NCBI GenBank assembly: GCA_029006735.1
Contig: JAQXGN010000016.1
Location: forward strand, 1 to 36,221
Source: Caryophanales bacterium
Lineage (GTDB): Bacteria; Bacillota_I; Bacilli_A; RFN20; CAG-449
DNA length: 36,221 nt
Direction: 5' to 3'
Shown here: positions 1-8,978 of the stretch, piece by piece
Position numbering within the stretch: the first letter of the stretch is position 1
Layout of the letters: each line of letters begins with the position of its first letter
The notes under the pieces: generated by a model
Seen by the model: only the letters and a program-made list of their open reading frames with translations
The model's database searches: none
What the model was told of the DNA's origin: nothing
Translations under genes and position numbers: made by a program

Positions 1-99
1 GTTAAGAAATTCATTCATTATTTTAATAATGAGCGATTAGCTTATGCTTTAAATTATAAAAGCCCAATCCAGTATAGAACTGAATTAGGCTTTAATTAA
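1..99 (+). CDS. IS3-family transposase (OrfB), C-terminal fragment
   Basis: Partial gene entering from the left edge. Reading frame 1 gives 32 residues and a TAA stop. The fragment contains HYFNNERLAYALNYKSP followed by IQYR, the conserved tail of IS150/IS3-type DDE integrase domains (family pattern: YN..R.H..L.Y.SP..YR). The catalytic DDE residues lie upstream, outside the window, so it cannot be said whether the full gene is intact. An identical fragment is at the other end of the window on the opposite strand. Confidence 0.85.
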   Translation, partial: VKKFIHYFNNERLAYALNYKSPIQYRTELGFN

Positions 100-140
100 A
101 TCTTTTTTTATAAAGTGTCTACGAATACTTTACAAGTTCA
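1..140 (+). mobile_element. 3' end of an IS3-family insertion sequence
   Basis: These 140 bases recur exactly, inverted, at 36082-36221; identity stops abruptly after position 140 (the two flanks differ from there on). They hold the last codons of a transposase and about 40 bases of terminal sequence ending in CA, as expected for the TG...CA ends of IS3-family elements. The terminus read inward from the flank begins TGAACTTGTAAAGTATTCG. The element therefore lies to the left of the window and its right end is here. The other end and the target duplication are outside the window. Confidence 0.85.
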
Positions 141-232
141 AAAATTTTGCTACCCTTTTATATCGTCTGAAATAATCACTATAGGAATTGTGTCTTATAA
201 TGAAACTTTTTTGAAATAATAATTATGATTTT

Positions 233-781
233 CTATTCACCTTGACAAGTTTTTTCTAGTAATTTAGCCGATTCTTTCCCATGAAAATATTGATGAATCG
301 CAAGTCCAAATGGAATAGAATAATACATTGATTTTGCACTAATAAAATTATCTTGGACAATAACTCCTTGATCTTTTTTATATTCTCCTCCGACAATAAA
401 ACCTTCAAAACCTGGATAAACTGTATATGATTTATTTTGATAGTATCCTCTTCTTCCAACAAGCATTGGTGCAGCACATATTGCTGCGACTAACTTGTTG
501 TTTTTCGCGAAAATATCAATTAATTGATCAACTAAAGGAATATACGCTAAAATTTTAAAACTCCCTGGACCACCTGGAATGATTAATGAATCAAACTCAC
601 TAATATTCACATTCTCAATGATATCATCAACTAGAATTTTATATCCACATTTAGTAATGACTTCTTTACGTTTCATCATTGAAACAAGTTTTACTTCATC
701 ATTACCACGAACTAATATGTCTAATGTTGCAATACATTCTACGTCTTCAAAATAATCACCAACAATCATTAAATGTTTCAT
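233..781 (-). CDS. DJ-1/PfpI family protein
   Basis: 182 residues, full length for a single-domain DJ-1/ThiJ/YajL protein. The class I glutamine amidotransferase-like fold is indicated by the N-terminal strand with FEDVE (Glu15 in the place of the DJ-1 acidic residue), IIPGGPGS at 67-74 and the nucleophile elbow AAICAAP with Cys102. Members act as redox-responsive chaperones, glyoxalases or deglycases; the exact activity cannot be read from sequence. It starts 9 bases after gatB with an AGAGG ribosome site, so it is the last gene of the pcrA-gatCAB operon. I see no clear terminator between its stop and the IS end. Confidence 0.85.
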   Translation of the reverse strand: MKHLMIVGDYFEDVECIATLDILVRGNDEVKLVSMMKRKEVITKCGYKILVDDIIENVNISEFDSLIIPGGPGSFKILAYIPLVDQLIDIFAKNNKLVAAICAAPMLVGRRGYYQNKSYTVYPGFEGFIVGGEYKKDQGVIVQDNFISAKSMYYSIPFGLAIHQYFHGKESAKLLEKTCQGE

Positions 782-790
782 AGTCTGCCT

Positions 791-2221
791 CTATTTTGAT
801 TTTAAAACTTCTAAAACAAGTTTTGATGTAATTTGTGGATTTACTTTTCCCTTTGTTTTTTTCATAATTTGGCCAACTAAGAAGCCAACTGCACGATCTT
901 TACCGTTTTTATAATCGATAACAGATTGAGGGAATTCATTAACTGTATCTTCAACAATCTTTCTAATTTCATCAATATTTGAATTTTGTTTTAAACCTAA
1001 TTCATCTGCAATTTTATTTGCATCTTTATTATCGACAACCATCTTTTCAAAAACGTTTCTTGCTTGATTAAATGATAACGTACCTTTTTCATACATTTCA
1101 ATTAATGATAATAAATTGCTTGGAGTAACAACAAAATCTTTTATTGATAAATTATTCTTATTTAAATAAGCTAAAACGTCACCATTTAGCCAATTCCAGA
1201 ATGCTTTTGCTTTTGTCGAATTAACTTTTAAACATTCATCAAAATATTCACTAGAGGCTTTATCTTGAAGCATTTGATTTGCTTCATCATCGGATAAACC
1301 TAACGATATATATCTAGTTTTCTTTTCGTGTGCAAGTTCTGGACATGTTCTTATTGCGTTTTCTACAAATTCATCAGATAACTTAATCGGAACTAAGTTT
1401 GGTTCAACAAAATATTTATAATCTACTGCATTAGTCTTTTTTCTCATTAAGACTGTTTCTCTTTTTAATTCATCAAAACGTCTAGTTTCTTGCTCTACTG
1501 GGATACCCGATAATAATAATTTTGTTTGACGTTTTACTTCAAAATCAATTGCTCTTTGAACATTCGCAGTACTATTTAAATTTTTAACTTCAACTTTTGT
1601 ACCAAATTTATCACTACCACATGGACGGATAGAAATATTGACATCACATCTCAATGATCCTTCTTCCATCTTTCCATCTGATACGTCAGAAAAGATTACG
1701 ATTGATTTTATCATTTCTACATATTTCATAGCTTCTTCTCCAGAACGAATCTCTGGTTTAGAAACGATTTCTACTAAAGGAGTACCTGCTCGATTGTAGT
1801 CGAGTAAAGAATAATCTGCCATATGGAGTTGTTTACAAGTATCTTCTTCCATATGTAATCTTTCAATACCAATACGTTTTTTTGTTCCATTAGATAACTC
1901 AATATCTAAATACCCTTCTGATCCAATTGGACGAGCTTGTTGAGTAATTTGGAATCCTTTTGGTAAATCACTATAGAAATAATTTTTTCTATCAAACCAT
2001 AATTCATGATCTATCTTCATGTGTAATGCATTAGAGACTCTAATTGCATTAATAACTGCTTGCTTATTGACAATAGGCATAGTTCCAGGGAATGCCATAT
2101 CTAAAGGACGGACACATGTATTTGCTTCTTCACCAAAAGCAATACGACCACTTGAAAACATTTTTGATTTTGTTTTCATCTCAACGTGGATTTCAATACC
2201 AATAACTGCTTCGAAGTTCAT
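791..2221 (-). CDS. gatB: Asp-tRNA(Asn)/Glu-tRNA(Gln) amidotransferase subunit B
   Basis: 476 residues, the usual GatB length. The N-terminal catalytic kinase-like domain opens with EAVIGIEIHVEM and contains YFYSDLPKGFQITQ and the metal/ATP region with ERLHMEEDTCK and DYNRAGTPLVEIV. The C-terminal third is the helical and YqeY-like tRNA-binding tail (QSVIDYKNGKDRAVGFLVGQIMK). GatB activates the mischarged aminoacyl-tRNA and receives ammonia from GatA. Because an asnS gene lies at 11107-12492, the complex is probably needed mainly for Gln-tRNA. Its ATG overlaps the gatA TAA by one base (TAATG) and follows a strong AAAGGAGG. Confidence 0.97.
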   Translation of the reverse strand: MNFEAVIGIEIHVEMKTKSKMFSSGRIAFGEEANTCVRPLDMAFPGTMPIVNKQAVINAIRVSNALHMKIDHELWFDRKNYFYSDLPKGFQITQQARPIGSEGYLDIELSNGTKKRIGIERLHMEEDTCKQLHMADYSLLDYNRAGTPLVEIVSKPEIRSGEEAMKYVEMIKSIVIFSDVSDGKMEEGSLRCDVNISIRPCGSDKFGTKVEVKNLNSTANVQRAIDFEVKRQTKLLLSGIPVEQETRRFDELKRETVLMRKKTNAVDYKYFVEPNLVPIKLSDEFVENAIRTCPELAHEKKTRYISLGLSDDEANQMLQDKASSEYFDECLKVNSTKAKAFWNWLNGDVLAYLNKNNLSIKDFVVTPSNLLSLIEMYEKGTLSFNQARNVFEKMVVDNKDANKIADELGLKQNSNIDEIRKIVEDTVNEFPQSVIDYKNGKDRAVGFLVGQIMKKTKGKVNPQITSKLVLEVLKSK

Positions 2222-3696
2222 TATTTATTTCCTCCTTTACAATAGATATTTTTTAAGCCAAATTCATTTTCAAGAGCATATGCAACATTAAAACATGTTA
2301 CTTCATCAAATGCTCTTGTCATAATATTCGCATCAAATGGGAAGCCTTCATCAATTCCAACAGGAATAGAAATAGATGGTAATCCAGCAAAATTACCGAT
2401 AGTTAAATGGTTTTCGACAATAACTGTACCTGGATTTAATCTTGCTTCAATTGAATCATTACCAAAATAAGGATTTTTTACACTTCCTGCACATGGAGTT
2501 ACTATTGCATCATAATCATTAAGTATTTCATTAACACGATTAACAATCAAATGACGAATTTTTTGTGCACGTAAGAATAATTCTTCTTGATTCTCTTTGA
2601 ATAATGAGAAAGAACCAATAACGAATCTTCTACGGATATATTCCGAGAAACCTTGTGTTCTTGCTTTCATCATTACTTCTTGGTAGGATGATTCATCTCC
2701 TACTCTTAAACCAAATTTAATACCATCTAAATTAGCATTATTTGATGTTGCTTCTGCACAAGAAATAATCATATAAACTGGATAAATAGATGCTAATAAT
2801 TTCTCATCAAAAGATACTTCTTCTACACTAGCGCCTAGTTTTATTAAACTTTCTTTAACTTTATTCATTGCTTCGACGATTGATTTATCAACAATATGAG
2901 CATTTATTTCTTTAATAAACGCAATCTTCTTTCCTTTAATATTTCCATTAACTAATGAATAATAATTTTCAACTTCTCTAGTAGAACAAGTTGCATCGTG
3001 TTCTATATCTTTTCCAGAAAGAATTTCTAAAGCTGCAGCTGCATCTTTAACTGAACGAGTGAAATAAGCAACGTGATCTAATGAAGGTGCAAATGGAAAT
3101 AAACCAAAACGAGAAATTCTTCCCCAAGTAGGTTTCATACCAACTAATCCACCATAAGAAGCTGGTTTTCTAACTGAATCACCTGTATCAGATCCTAATG
3201 CAAAAGGAATAATACCTTGAGCGACTAAAGATGCAGATCCACAACTAGAACCACCAATTTTATAAGTATGAGTTGGATCATAAGGGTTATATGTTATACC
3301 TTTATGCCCTGTTGTACCAGTTCCTCCCATTGCTAATTCGTCAAGAGTTGATTTAGCAATTAATACTGCCTTTTTATCTTTTAATTTTTTGATTACTGTT
3401 GCATCAAAACAAGGGACATAATCAAATAAAATATCGCTTGAAGCAGTAGTTAATATATCTTTTGTTGCGTAATTATCTTTTGCAACATATGGTATTCCCC
3501 AAAATAAATTATCAACTTCTGGCTCACTAAGCGAACTAGCAAATTCAAGTGCTTCTTTTTCACAAATTGTTTCAAGTGCATTTGTCGTATCTTTTTTCAA
3601 AGCTTCAATAGCTTCTTTTGCTAACTCAAATGGAGTAACTTCTTTATTTACTAATAAAGAATGTAATTCTTCTATTGTTTTTCCTAAATAACTCAT
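2221..3696 (-). CDS. gatA: Asp-tRNA(Asn)/Glu-tRNA(Gln) amidotransferase subunit A
   Basis: Glutaminase subunit of GatCAB, an amidase-signature enzyme that supplies ammonia from glutamine. I start at the ATG at 3696: it is one base after the gatC stop, has AAAGGTGG upstream and gives 491 residues (MSYLGKTIEELH...), near the usual 485. An upstream in-frame ATG at 3738 would overlap gatC by 41 bases. Ser-cisSer-Lys triad: Lys73 (YVAKDN), Ser150 (GGSSCGSA) and Ser174 (DTGDSVRKP). Two otherwise near-invariant glycines in these signatures are replaced, GGSSGG by GGSSCG and TGGS by TGDS; see findings. Confidence 0.96.
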   Translation of the reverse strand: MSYLGKTIEELHSLLVNKEVTPFELAKEAIEALKKDTTNALETICEKEALEFASSLSEPEVDNLFWGIPYVAKDNYATKDILTTASSDILFDYVPCFDATVIKKLKDKKAVLIAKSTLDELAMGGTGTTGHKGITYNPYDPTHTYKIGGSSCGSASLVAQGIIPFALGSDTGDSVRKPASYGGLVGMKPTWGRISRFGLFPFAPSLDHVAYFTRSVKDAAAALEILSGKDIEHDATCSTREVENYYSLVNGNIKGKKIAFIKEINAHIVDKSIVEAMNKVKESLIKLGASVEEVSFDEKLLASIYPVYMIISCAEATSNNANLDGIKFGLRVGDESSYQEVMMKARTQGFSEYIRRRFVIGSFSLFKENQEELFLRAQKIRHLIVNRVNEILNDYDAIVTPCAGSVKNPYFGNDSIEARLNPGTVIVENHLTIGNFAGLPSISIPVGIDEGFPFDANIMTRAFDEVTCFNVAYALENEFGLKNIYCKGGNK

Positions 3697-3697
3697 A

Positions 3698-3994
3698 TTA
3701 TCCCACCACCTTTGGAAGTTTAATTTGTCCATCAACAACTTCTTTTGCGTTTCTTAATACTTCCTCTTTAGTAATTGATTCTTCAAAAACATCTTCTCTT
3801 AAATATGTTGTTGTAACATCAAAAGGGAAGGTCATTGGGCTTATTTCATCTAACCCTTGAATATCTGCGAGTACTTCCATTTGCTTTGTCAAAATATCAA
3901 ATTCTCTTAATAAAACTTTGTATTGCTCTTCTGACATATCAAACATCAAATTATTCGCACATACTTTTAATAACTCTAAATCGTATTTAATCAT
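3698..3994 (-). CDS. gatC: Asp-tRNA(Asn)/Glu-tRNA(Gln) amidotransferase subunit C
   Basis: 98 residues, normal for GatC, the small subunit that wraps round the GatA-GatB interface. Conserved features: N-terminal helix with an aliphatic pattern (LLKVCANNLMFDMSEEQ), the central MEVLADIQGLDEISPMTFPF segment (equivalent of the LDT..V.P..H element) and a C-terminal LREDVFEES...NAKEVVDGQIKLPKVVG that matches the LR.D......LL.NAP....G.F.VP.V family tail. Starts 13 bases after pcrA with AAGGAGCG as ribosome site, ahead of gatA and gatB in the same operon. Confidence 0.95.
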   Translation of the reverse strand: MIKYDLELLKVCANNLMFDMSEEQYKVLLREFDILTKQMEVLADIQGLDEISPMTFPFDVTTTYLREDVFEESITKEEVLRNAKEVVDGQIKLPKVVG

Positions 3995-4007
3995 AACTAT
4001 ACGCTCC

Positions 4008-6212
4008 TTATATTTTCTTAATTGAAATGTGATTACCTAAGAAAGTCTTCTTTCCTAAACTCGTATCATCAAATTGAATTACTATTAACTTATCAATAAT
4101 CTCTACAACAGTTCCTTTGCCATATTTAGCATGTTCTACTCGATCATTTACTCTCCATTTTTCAACTCCATTTGTTTGTGAAACAGTTACTGGATTCACT
4201 TTCTTTTTTACAAATCCTTGTGCAACATAGCTAGAATGGAATTGTTTTTCACCTCCAAATAATCTATCTCGATAATCTTCAGGCTTATATAAACCCGCTT
4301 CTATCAAAAAACGAGAAGGAGTCAAAGGTTGTTGTAAAACATAAGAATAATCTTGGTTGGATGAAACAAATAATCTCACCTTTGCTCGAGTAAATGCAAC
4401 ATAAGCAAGTCGACGTTCTTCTTCTATTCCTAATCGACTCTCAGAAACTGATTTTATTGAAGGAAAAATACCTTCTCCCATACCATAAACAAATACATAA
4501 TCATATTCTAATCCCTTTGCAGTATGAACTGTCATTAATGAAACAAAATCGCCTCCACTAACTTCATCTTGTGATGATTGTAGAATTGCATTATTTACAA
4601 AATCTTCAAAAGATAAGCTTTCATCTTCACTAAGGAATTGATCAACTGCGACTAATAATTCTTTAATGTTTTCTATTCTTTCTTCTGCGTTGTCATTTTC
4701 ATCTTTCAAGTAGTTAAAATAACCAATATTTTCAACAAAATCTTCTAAACTCTTTGATAAAATTCTTTCCTCGGATGCAATTAATTTTTCTAGGCTATTC
4801 ATCTGAACTATAACATTAAGCCAACTTGCTCTTTGTTTAGCGTTCAATGGACAATTATTGATATTTTCTTTTAAATAAATAAATTCTGGTTGACCCATTT
4901 CATTACATACTTGACGTAATCGATCAATACTAACTTGTCCAATTGATCTTTTTGGAACATTGATAATTCTTTCAAATGATACATCATCATATGGATTAAC
5001 TAATAAACGAAAATATGCGATCAAATCTTTAATCTCTCTTCTTTGATAGAACTTTGTTCCTCCGAAAACTCGATATGGAACTCGATACATACCTAATGCA
5101 GTTTCTATTTCTCGAGATAAATAATTCGCACGATATAAAACCGCGATATCTTTGTAATCTACATTTTGTTTTTTGTGTAAATCAAGAATAGTTGTTACTA
5201 GTTTAATCGCTTCTTCTTTAGTTGTTCTGGCATTAAAGAATTCAACTTTTTCCCCTTGCCCATTAAATGGAATTAAATCTTTTTTTACTCTTTCTTTATT
5301 GTTTTTTATTAAGCTATTGGAAATATCAAGAATTGATTTAGTTGAACGATAATTTTGATTTAACACAATAGTTTCTACTTCTACATTTTTAAAACAATGT
5401 AATAATTCTTCCTTAAAATCTAAAATTAATCGATGATTTGCGCCTCTCCAAGTATAAATAGTTTGGTCTGGATCACCTACAACATATAAGCTAGTATTTT
5501 CATTCAATAATAAAGTAATTAATTTAAATTGAACATCATTAATATCTTGAAATTCATCTATTAAAATGTGTTCTAACCTTCTACTATAATTATTTTTTAT
5601 ATTTGGATTATTTTCTAAAATATCAATTGTCATTAATAATAAATCATCAAAATCAAGACAATATGTTCTCTTTAAATATTCATCATATTCACGGAAATAT
5701 TCTTTAAAATCTCGTAATTTTTGATTTGGATAATCCTCATTCGCGATATCTTTGAATTGTAGTCCATATGTTTTTTTTCTACTAATCCATTCTAAACATT
5801 CCTTTATTTGAGGATCGCTTTTTGTTAATCCATGTTTAGTAGAACATATCTCTTTCATGATGCGTAATTGATCTTCTTCATCTAAGATAGAAAAATTATT
5901 TGGATAGTTAATATATTTTGCTTCAAAACGTAAAAATCTAGCACACCAAGCATGAATCGTTCCTAAAAATACATGACCGACATTATCTCCAACTAAATTT
6001 AAAACACGATTTTTAATTTCTTTTGCCGCTTTATTTGTAAAAGTAACAGCCATAATTGAGGAAGGATAGACTTTTTTTTCCAAAATCAAATGAGCAATAC
6101 GATAAGTCAATACTCTTGTTTTACCAGATCCTGCTCCTGCAATAACACGAATATACTTACTATCACTAATCACTCCTTGATATTGATTTGGATTCAAAGA
6201 TGATAGATTCAT
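4008..6212 (-). CDS. pcrA: ATP-dependent DNA helicase PcrA (UvrD/Rep family)
   Basis: 3'-5' SF1A helicase for repair and for removing RecA and stalled RNA polymerase. Start chosen at the ATG at 6212 (734 residues) because AAGGGAG sits 9 bases upstream; a TTG at 6242 in the same frame would translate that ribosome site. Motifs: Walker A AGAGSGKT (Lys31), FTNKAAKE (Ia), DEFQD at 219-223 (II), GDPDQTIYTWRGA (III), LNQNYRS (IV), TVHTAKGLEYDYVFV (V) and VAFTRAK (VI). The C-terminal segment DRVEHAKYGKGTVVEI is the Tudor-like RNA-polymerase-binding tail of PcrA. In other Bacillota pcrA and gatCAB also lie near each other, with ligA in between; ligA is absent here. Confidence 0.96.
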   Translation of the reverse strand: MNLSSLNPNQYQGVISDSKYIRVIAGAGSGKTRVLTYRIAHLILEKKVYPSSIMAVTFTNKAAKEIKNRVLNLVGDNVGHVFLGTIHAWCARFLRFEAKYINYPNNFSILDEEDQLRIMKEICSTKHGLTKSDPQIKECLEWISRKKTYGLQFKDIANEDYPNQKLRDFKEYFREYDEYLKRTYCLDFDDLLLMTIDILENNPNIKNNYSRRLEHILIDEFQDINDVQFKLITLLLNENTSLYVVGDPDQTIYTWRGANHRLILDFKEELLHCFKNVEVETIVLNQNYRSTKSILDISNSLIKNNKERVKKDLIPFNGQGEKVEFFNARTTKEEAIKLVTTILDLHKKQNVDYKDIAVLYRANYLSREIETALGMYRVPYRVFGGTKFYQRREIKDLIAYFRLLVNPYDDVSFERIINVPKRSIGQVSIDRLRQVCNEMGQPEFIYLKENINNCPLNAKQRASWLNVIVQMNSLEKLIASEERILSKSLEDFVENIGYFNYLKDENDNAEERIENIKELLVAVDQFLSEDESLSFEDFVNNAILQSSQDEVSGGDFVSLMTVHTAKGLEYDYVFVYGMGEGIFPSIKSVSESRLGIEEERRLAYVAFTRAKVRLFVSSNQDYSYVLQQPLTPSRFLIEAGLYKPEDYRDRLFGGEKQFHSSYVAQGFVKKKVNPVTVSQTNGVEKWRVNDRVEHAKYGKGTVVEIIDKLIVIQFDDTSLGKKTFLGNHISIKKI

Positions 6213-6238
6213 TGGCAAATACTCCCTTTTAAACAATG

Positions 6239-6697
6239 TCAATTATAGCATATCAATATATTCTCCTCAAAGAAAATATATAAATTTTCTTTTCTAATAT
6301 TATCAAATCCTCTAACTTCTTTTTGTATCGTTGCTTCTGCAATAAAAAATAGAGTTGGAGTAGAATAAATATATACCTCTTCACTCTTACTTTTACCAAT
6401 ATTAGAAAAATAATGTGTAGTATAATTTATTGCATCTTCATTAGTATTAATCCCAAAAATAATGAGGTTTTTCTTGATAATCTGTGCATTAATAATCTTT
6501 AATGTATCACGACAAGCAATACAAGTAGAAGAATATACTAACACTAAATATTTCTTCTCTTTTTGATTAAATAACTCATTAAAAGGTATCGTTCTTTCTT
6601 CAATTAATGTATTATCTTGTGTTTTCTTATTAAAACTAGCATTTATTAACACTAGATTAATAATAATGATTATCGTATATACTAATTTTTTCTTCAT
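6239..6697 (-). CDS. Membrane-anchored thioredoxin-like protein
   Basis: 152 residues. One N-terminal hydrophobic segment (about 4-20) followed by an exported domain. YSSTCIACRDTLKII places a CxxC at Cys59/Cys62, and YSTPTLFFI supplies the cis-proline (Pro114) opposite it, the two hallmarks of a thioredoxin fold. Closest in style to TlpA/ResA-type or bacteriocin-associated thioredoxin-like proteins; redox partner unknown. It ends just upstream of the pcrA start with its TGA inside the pcrA leader, so it is the first gene of that operon. Ribosome site is weak (AGAAAG). Confidence 0.7.
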   Translation of the reverse strand: MKKKLVYTIIIIINLVLINASFNKKTQDNTLIEERTIPFNELFNQKEKKYLVLVYSSTCIACRDTLKIINAQIIKKNLIIFGINTNEDAINYTTHYFSNIGKSKSEEVYIYSTPTLFFIAEATIQKEVRGFDNIRKENLYIFFEENILICYN

Positions 6698-6781
6698 ATT
6701 TTTTCGTTCTTTCTATATATAAATATCGAATATTTTCATCATATTTCTAAATTTATGATAAAATATTTTTTAGAGGTAATT

Positions 6782-7696
6782 ATGAAAAAAATTTTTAAAG
6801 GCATCAAAGCATTAGCGTTTAGTTCATTAATGGTCTGTTTATGTTTAATCCTAATACTAATCACTACTTATGTTTCTGATATTGGATTAATCATCCTTTT
6901 ATTATTACCTTTAGTTTCTTCTTTGGTGACTTTAACTTGTGAAAGAAAGTATGTGTTAATATATTTTGTTGCAAGTATATTAGTATCACTTATCAATTTT
7001 CAAATTGGATTATTTGAAGTGATCCCTTCTTTAATCATTGGAATATTACTTGGAATTATGATTAAAAAATATATTCAAGGCTATTACATTATTTTTATTA
7101 ATTCCATCGTATTAACAATTTTACAAATAATTTCAACTTACTTAATTAACGCAATATATAGTGTTAATTTGATAGATACATTCGCTGTATTATTAAAATT
7201 AACTGATATCCATTTTGAAATCATTTTTTTCTTATTCCTATTCATTATTTCATTAATTCAAATATCAATTACTTATTTAATCGCGACTAACGAGTTTAAA
7301 AAACTAGATTATCAATTCAATGAAAAAATGAATCAATTTATCATTCTATTAATCATTGAAATTTCATCTATTATTTTAAATATTATTATACATTTCTTTT
7401 ACCAACCAATATCTTATTTGTTATTAGGAGTCACCTATTATTTCGCTACAGTATTATCCTATTATATATTTAGTTTTTACCTAAAAAAGCGGATGTTATT
7501 TATTCAATTACCTGCATATGCATCTTGTTTAATAATTATTCCAATTTTTATATCTCTTATAGGAAAAAACTATATTGATTTAATCTTACTAGCGATTCCT
7601 CTTTCTACTTTAATAGGTGCATCTTATATATTATTTTACCAATTAATATATAAAAAACATCATATTACTGAATCTATATTTGATAAAATTGATTAA
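6782..7696 (+). CDS. Polytopic membrane protein, unknown function
   Basis: 304 residues from the ATG at 6782, which has AGAGGT 5 bases upstream; an upstream ATG at 6755 has no ribosome site. Eight or nine strongly hydrophobic segments fill the whole protein, with only short charged loops (CERKY, IKKYIQGY, NEFKKLDYQFNEK, LKKRM). The N-terminal half, with a helix pair followed by LFEVIPSLIIGILLG, is reminiscent of the DUF2232/YybS proteins and of S-components of ECF-type vitamin transporters, but no substrate motif is visible, so this is only a resemblance. First gene of a three-gene plus-strand operon, divergent from the pcrA operon. Confidence 0.7.
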   Translation: MKKIFKGIKALAFSSLMVCLCLILILITTYVSDIGLIILLLLPLVSSLVTLTCERKYVLIYFVASILVSLINFQIGLFEVIPSLIIGILLGIMIKKYIQGYYIIFINSIVLTILQIISTYLINAIYSVNLIDTFAVLLKLTDIHFEIIFFLFLFIISLIQISITYLIATNEFKKLDYQFNEKMNQFIILLIIEISSIILNIIIHFFYQPISYLLLGVTYYFATVLSYYIFSFYLKKRMLFIQLPAYASCLIIIPIFISLIGKNYIDLILLAIPLSTLIGASYILFYQLIYKKHHITESIFDKID

Positions 7697-7725
7697 ACTA
7701 GGTATTATATTAACAAGGAGATACT

Positions 7726-8193
7726 ATGTTAGATTTTTTAAAAACAGTTGGACAAGGCATTCTATATTTAATTCTCTCTCCTTTTATTATCTTAGGAGTT
7801 CTTTTATATAGTGTTTATTGTGTTTTCCTTTTTTTATTCATGTTTTTCAAACGCCTTTATATGTTCTTTAAAGGTGAAGATATGAAAGCAGCGATGCGTT
7901 ATGATAAAGTAGCAAAAATACATCTAGAGCAACAAGATGAAAAGATTGAAAAAGAAAAACAAGAAGCTTCAAATAACGATGGTAATAAAAACGAAACAAC
8001 CCATATTGAAAAAACTACAACTATTGTTCAACCTATTATCATTCAAACAGATGAAGATGGTAAATTAAAGAATATATCTTATATCACTCCAAATAGTACT
8101 ACTTCTTCTCAAGAGAATATAAAAAATACTGAACCTCCACTTGATAATCAAGAAGTTGAACAAGATTCATCTATAGATAAGGAGGAAGAATAA
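7726..8193 (+). CDS. Small membrane protein with acidic cytoplasmic tail, unknown function
   Basis: 155 residues. Residues about 9-42 form two close hydrophobic helices or one re-entrant pair, followed by a basic patch (FFKRLYMFFKG), a short helix and then about 90 residues of low-complexity, Gln/Glu/Asn/Thr-rich sequence that looks disordered. Strong AAGGAGAT ribosome site; 29 bases after the preceding gene and one base before the next, so translationally coupled. I do not recognise a family. Confidence 0.65.
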   Translation: MLDFLKTVGQGILYLILSPFIILGVLLYSVYCVFLFLFMFFKRLYMFFKGEDMKAAMRYDKVAKIHLEQQDEKIEKEKQEASNNDGNKNETTHIEKTTTIVQPIIIQTDEDGKLKNISYITPNSTTSSQENIKNTEPPLDNQEVEQDSSIDKEEE

Positions 8194-8194
8194 T

Positions 8195-8899
8195 ATGAAT
8201 ATTAATATTTTAGTATCCTTATCAGAAAATGATAAACGTGTATTGATTGCTTTACTTCTTGTATTCATTTTAATTCTTTTATTATTTGGATACTTAGTAA
8301 AACTCATCAAATTTATTTGTAACGTACAAGGTGAATTTGTCGATAAATCAATGTATGATATCTTAGATGCAAATCTAATTACTACACGTAAGGAATTTAA
8401 TCGCATTTCATTAGAAAAAAATCGACGCAAGTTCTATTTTGAAGCAAGAATTCCAATGTTAATTCTTATTAGTATGTTTTTTATTGTACTTATCTATCAA
8501 ATCGTAATTAGTAACTTTTCCTGGGAATTTATGGTTTTTTATTTAAAAGAAGCATGCATAAAATTATCTTGGCCTACTCAAAAACTATTTGGTATTCCTT
8601 TTATTAGTGATTGGCCTACTGTAATTAAACCTGCTGTATTTTATTTAAATAAGTTTGATGCATGGCTAACTTATATATTTACTCTAGTAGCTTCTTATGG
8701 AGTTATTCATTTCCTTGTTTGTGTTTGTGCATTATTAAGTAGAAACTACCGAACATTTACTGCAGGAAGAGATTATTTTAAAAAGAATATTAATGATTTA
8801 AAGAAAGCAAAAATCAATTCTGGAAATAATGTTCATTTAGAAAAACCAACTAAAGAAATGCAAGAACTAGTAGAAAAAGACGGAACTAAATCATTATAA
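8195..8899 (+). CDS. Membrane protein, unknown function
   Basis: 234 residues with an N-terminal transmembrane helix (about 15-40), a roughly 45-residue polar loop rich in Arg/Lys, a second helix (about 87-110), a Trp-containing amphipathic stretch and a third helix (about 158-187), then a hydrophilic Lys-rich C-terminus. Ribosome site AAGGAGGAAG lies within the end of the preceding gene. Last gene of the operon; its TAA is immediately followed by the terminator at 8900-8961. No family recognised. Confidence 0.65.
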   Translation: MNINILVSLSENDKRVLIALLLVFILILLLFGYLVKLIKFICNVQGEFVDKSMYDILDANLITTRKEFNRISLEKNRRKFYFEARIPMLILISMFFIVLIYQIVISNFSWEFMVFYLKEACIKLSWPTQKLFGIPFISDWPTVIKPAVFYLNKFDAWLTYIFTLVASYGVIHFLVCVCALLSRNYRTFTAGRDYFKKNINDLKKAKINSGNNVHLEKPTKEMQELVEKDGTKSL

Positions 8900-8961
8900 A
8901 AAAGACCTGTATCTGACAATCTAAACTAATTATTAGTCTAGACTATGGGGACAGGTCTTTT
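8900..8961. terminator. Long hairpin, probable bidirectional terminator
   Basis: Perfect 11-bp stem AAAAGACCTGT / ACAGGTCTTTT, which carries A and T runs and so can act on both strands. The 40-base loop itself contains a second hairpin (CTAAACTAA / TTAGTCTAG, one mismatch). It separates the convergent plus-strand membrane operon from galE. Confidence 0.75.
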
Positions 8962-8978
8962 ATATATTCAAATTCAGA

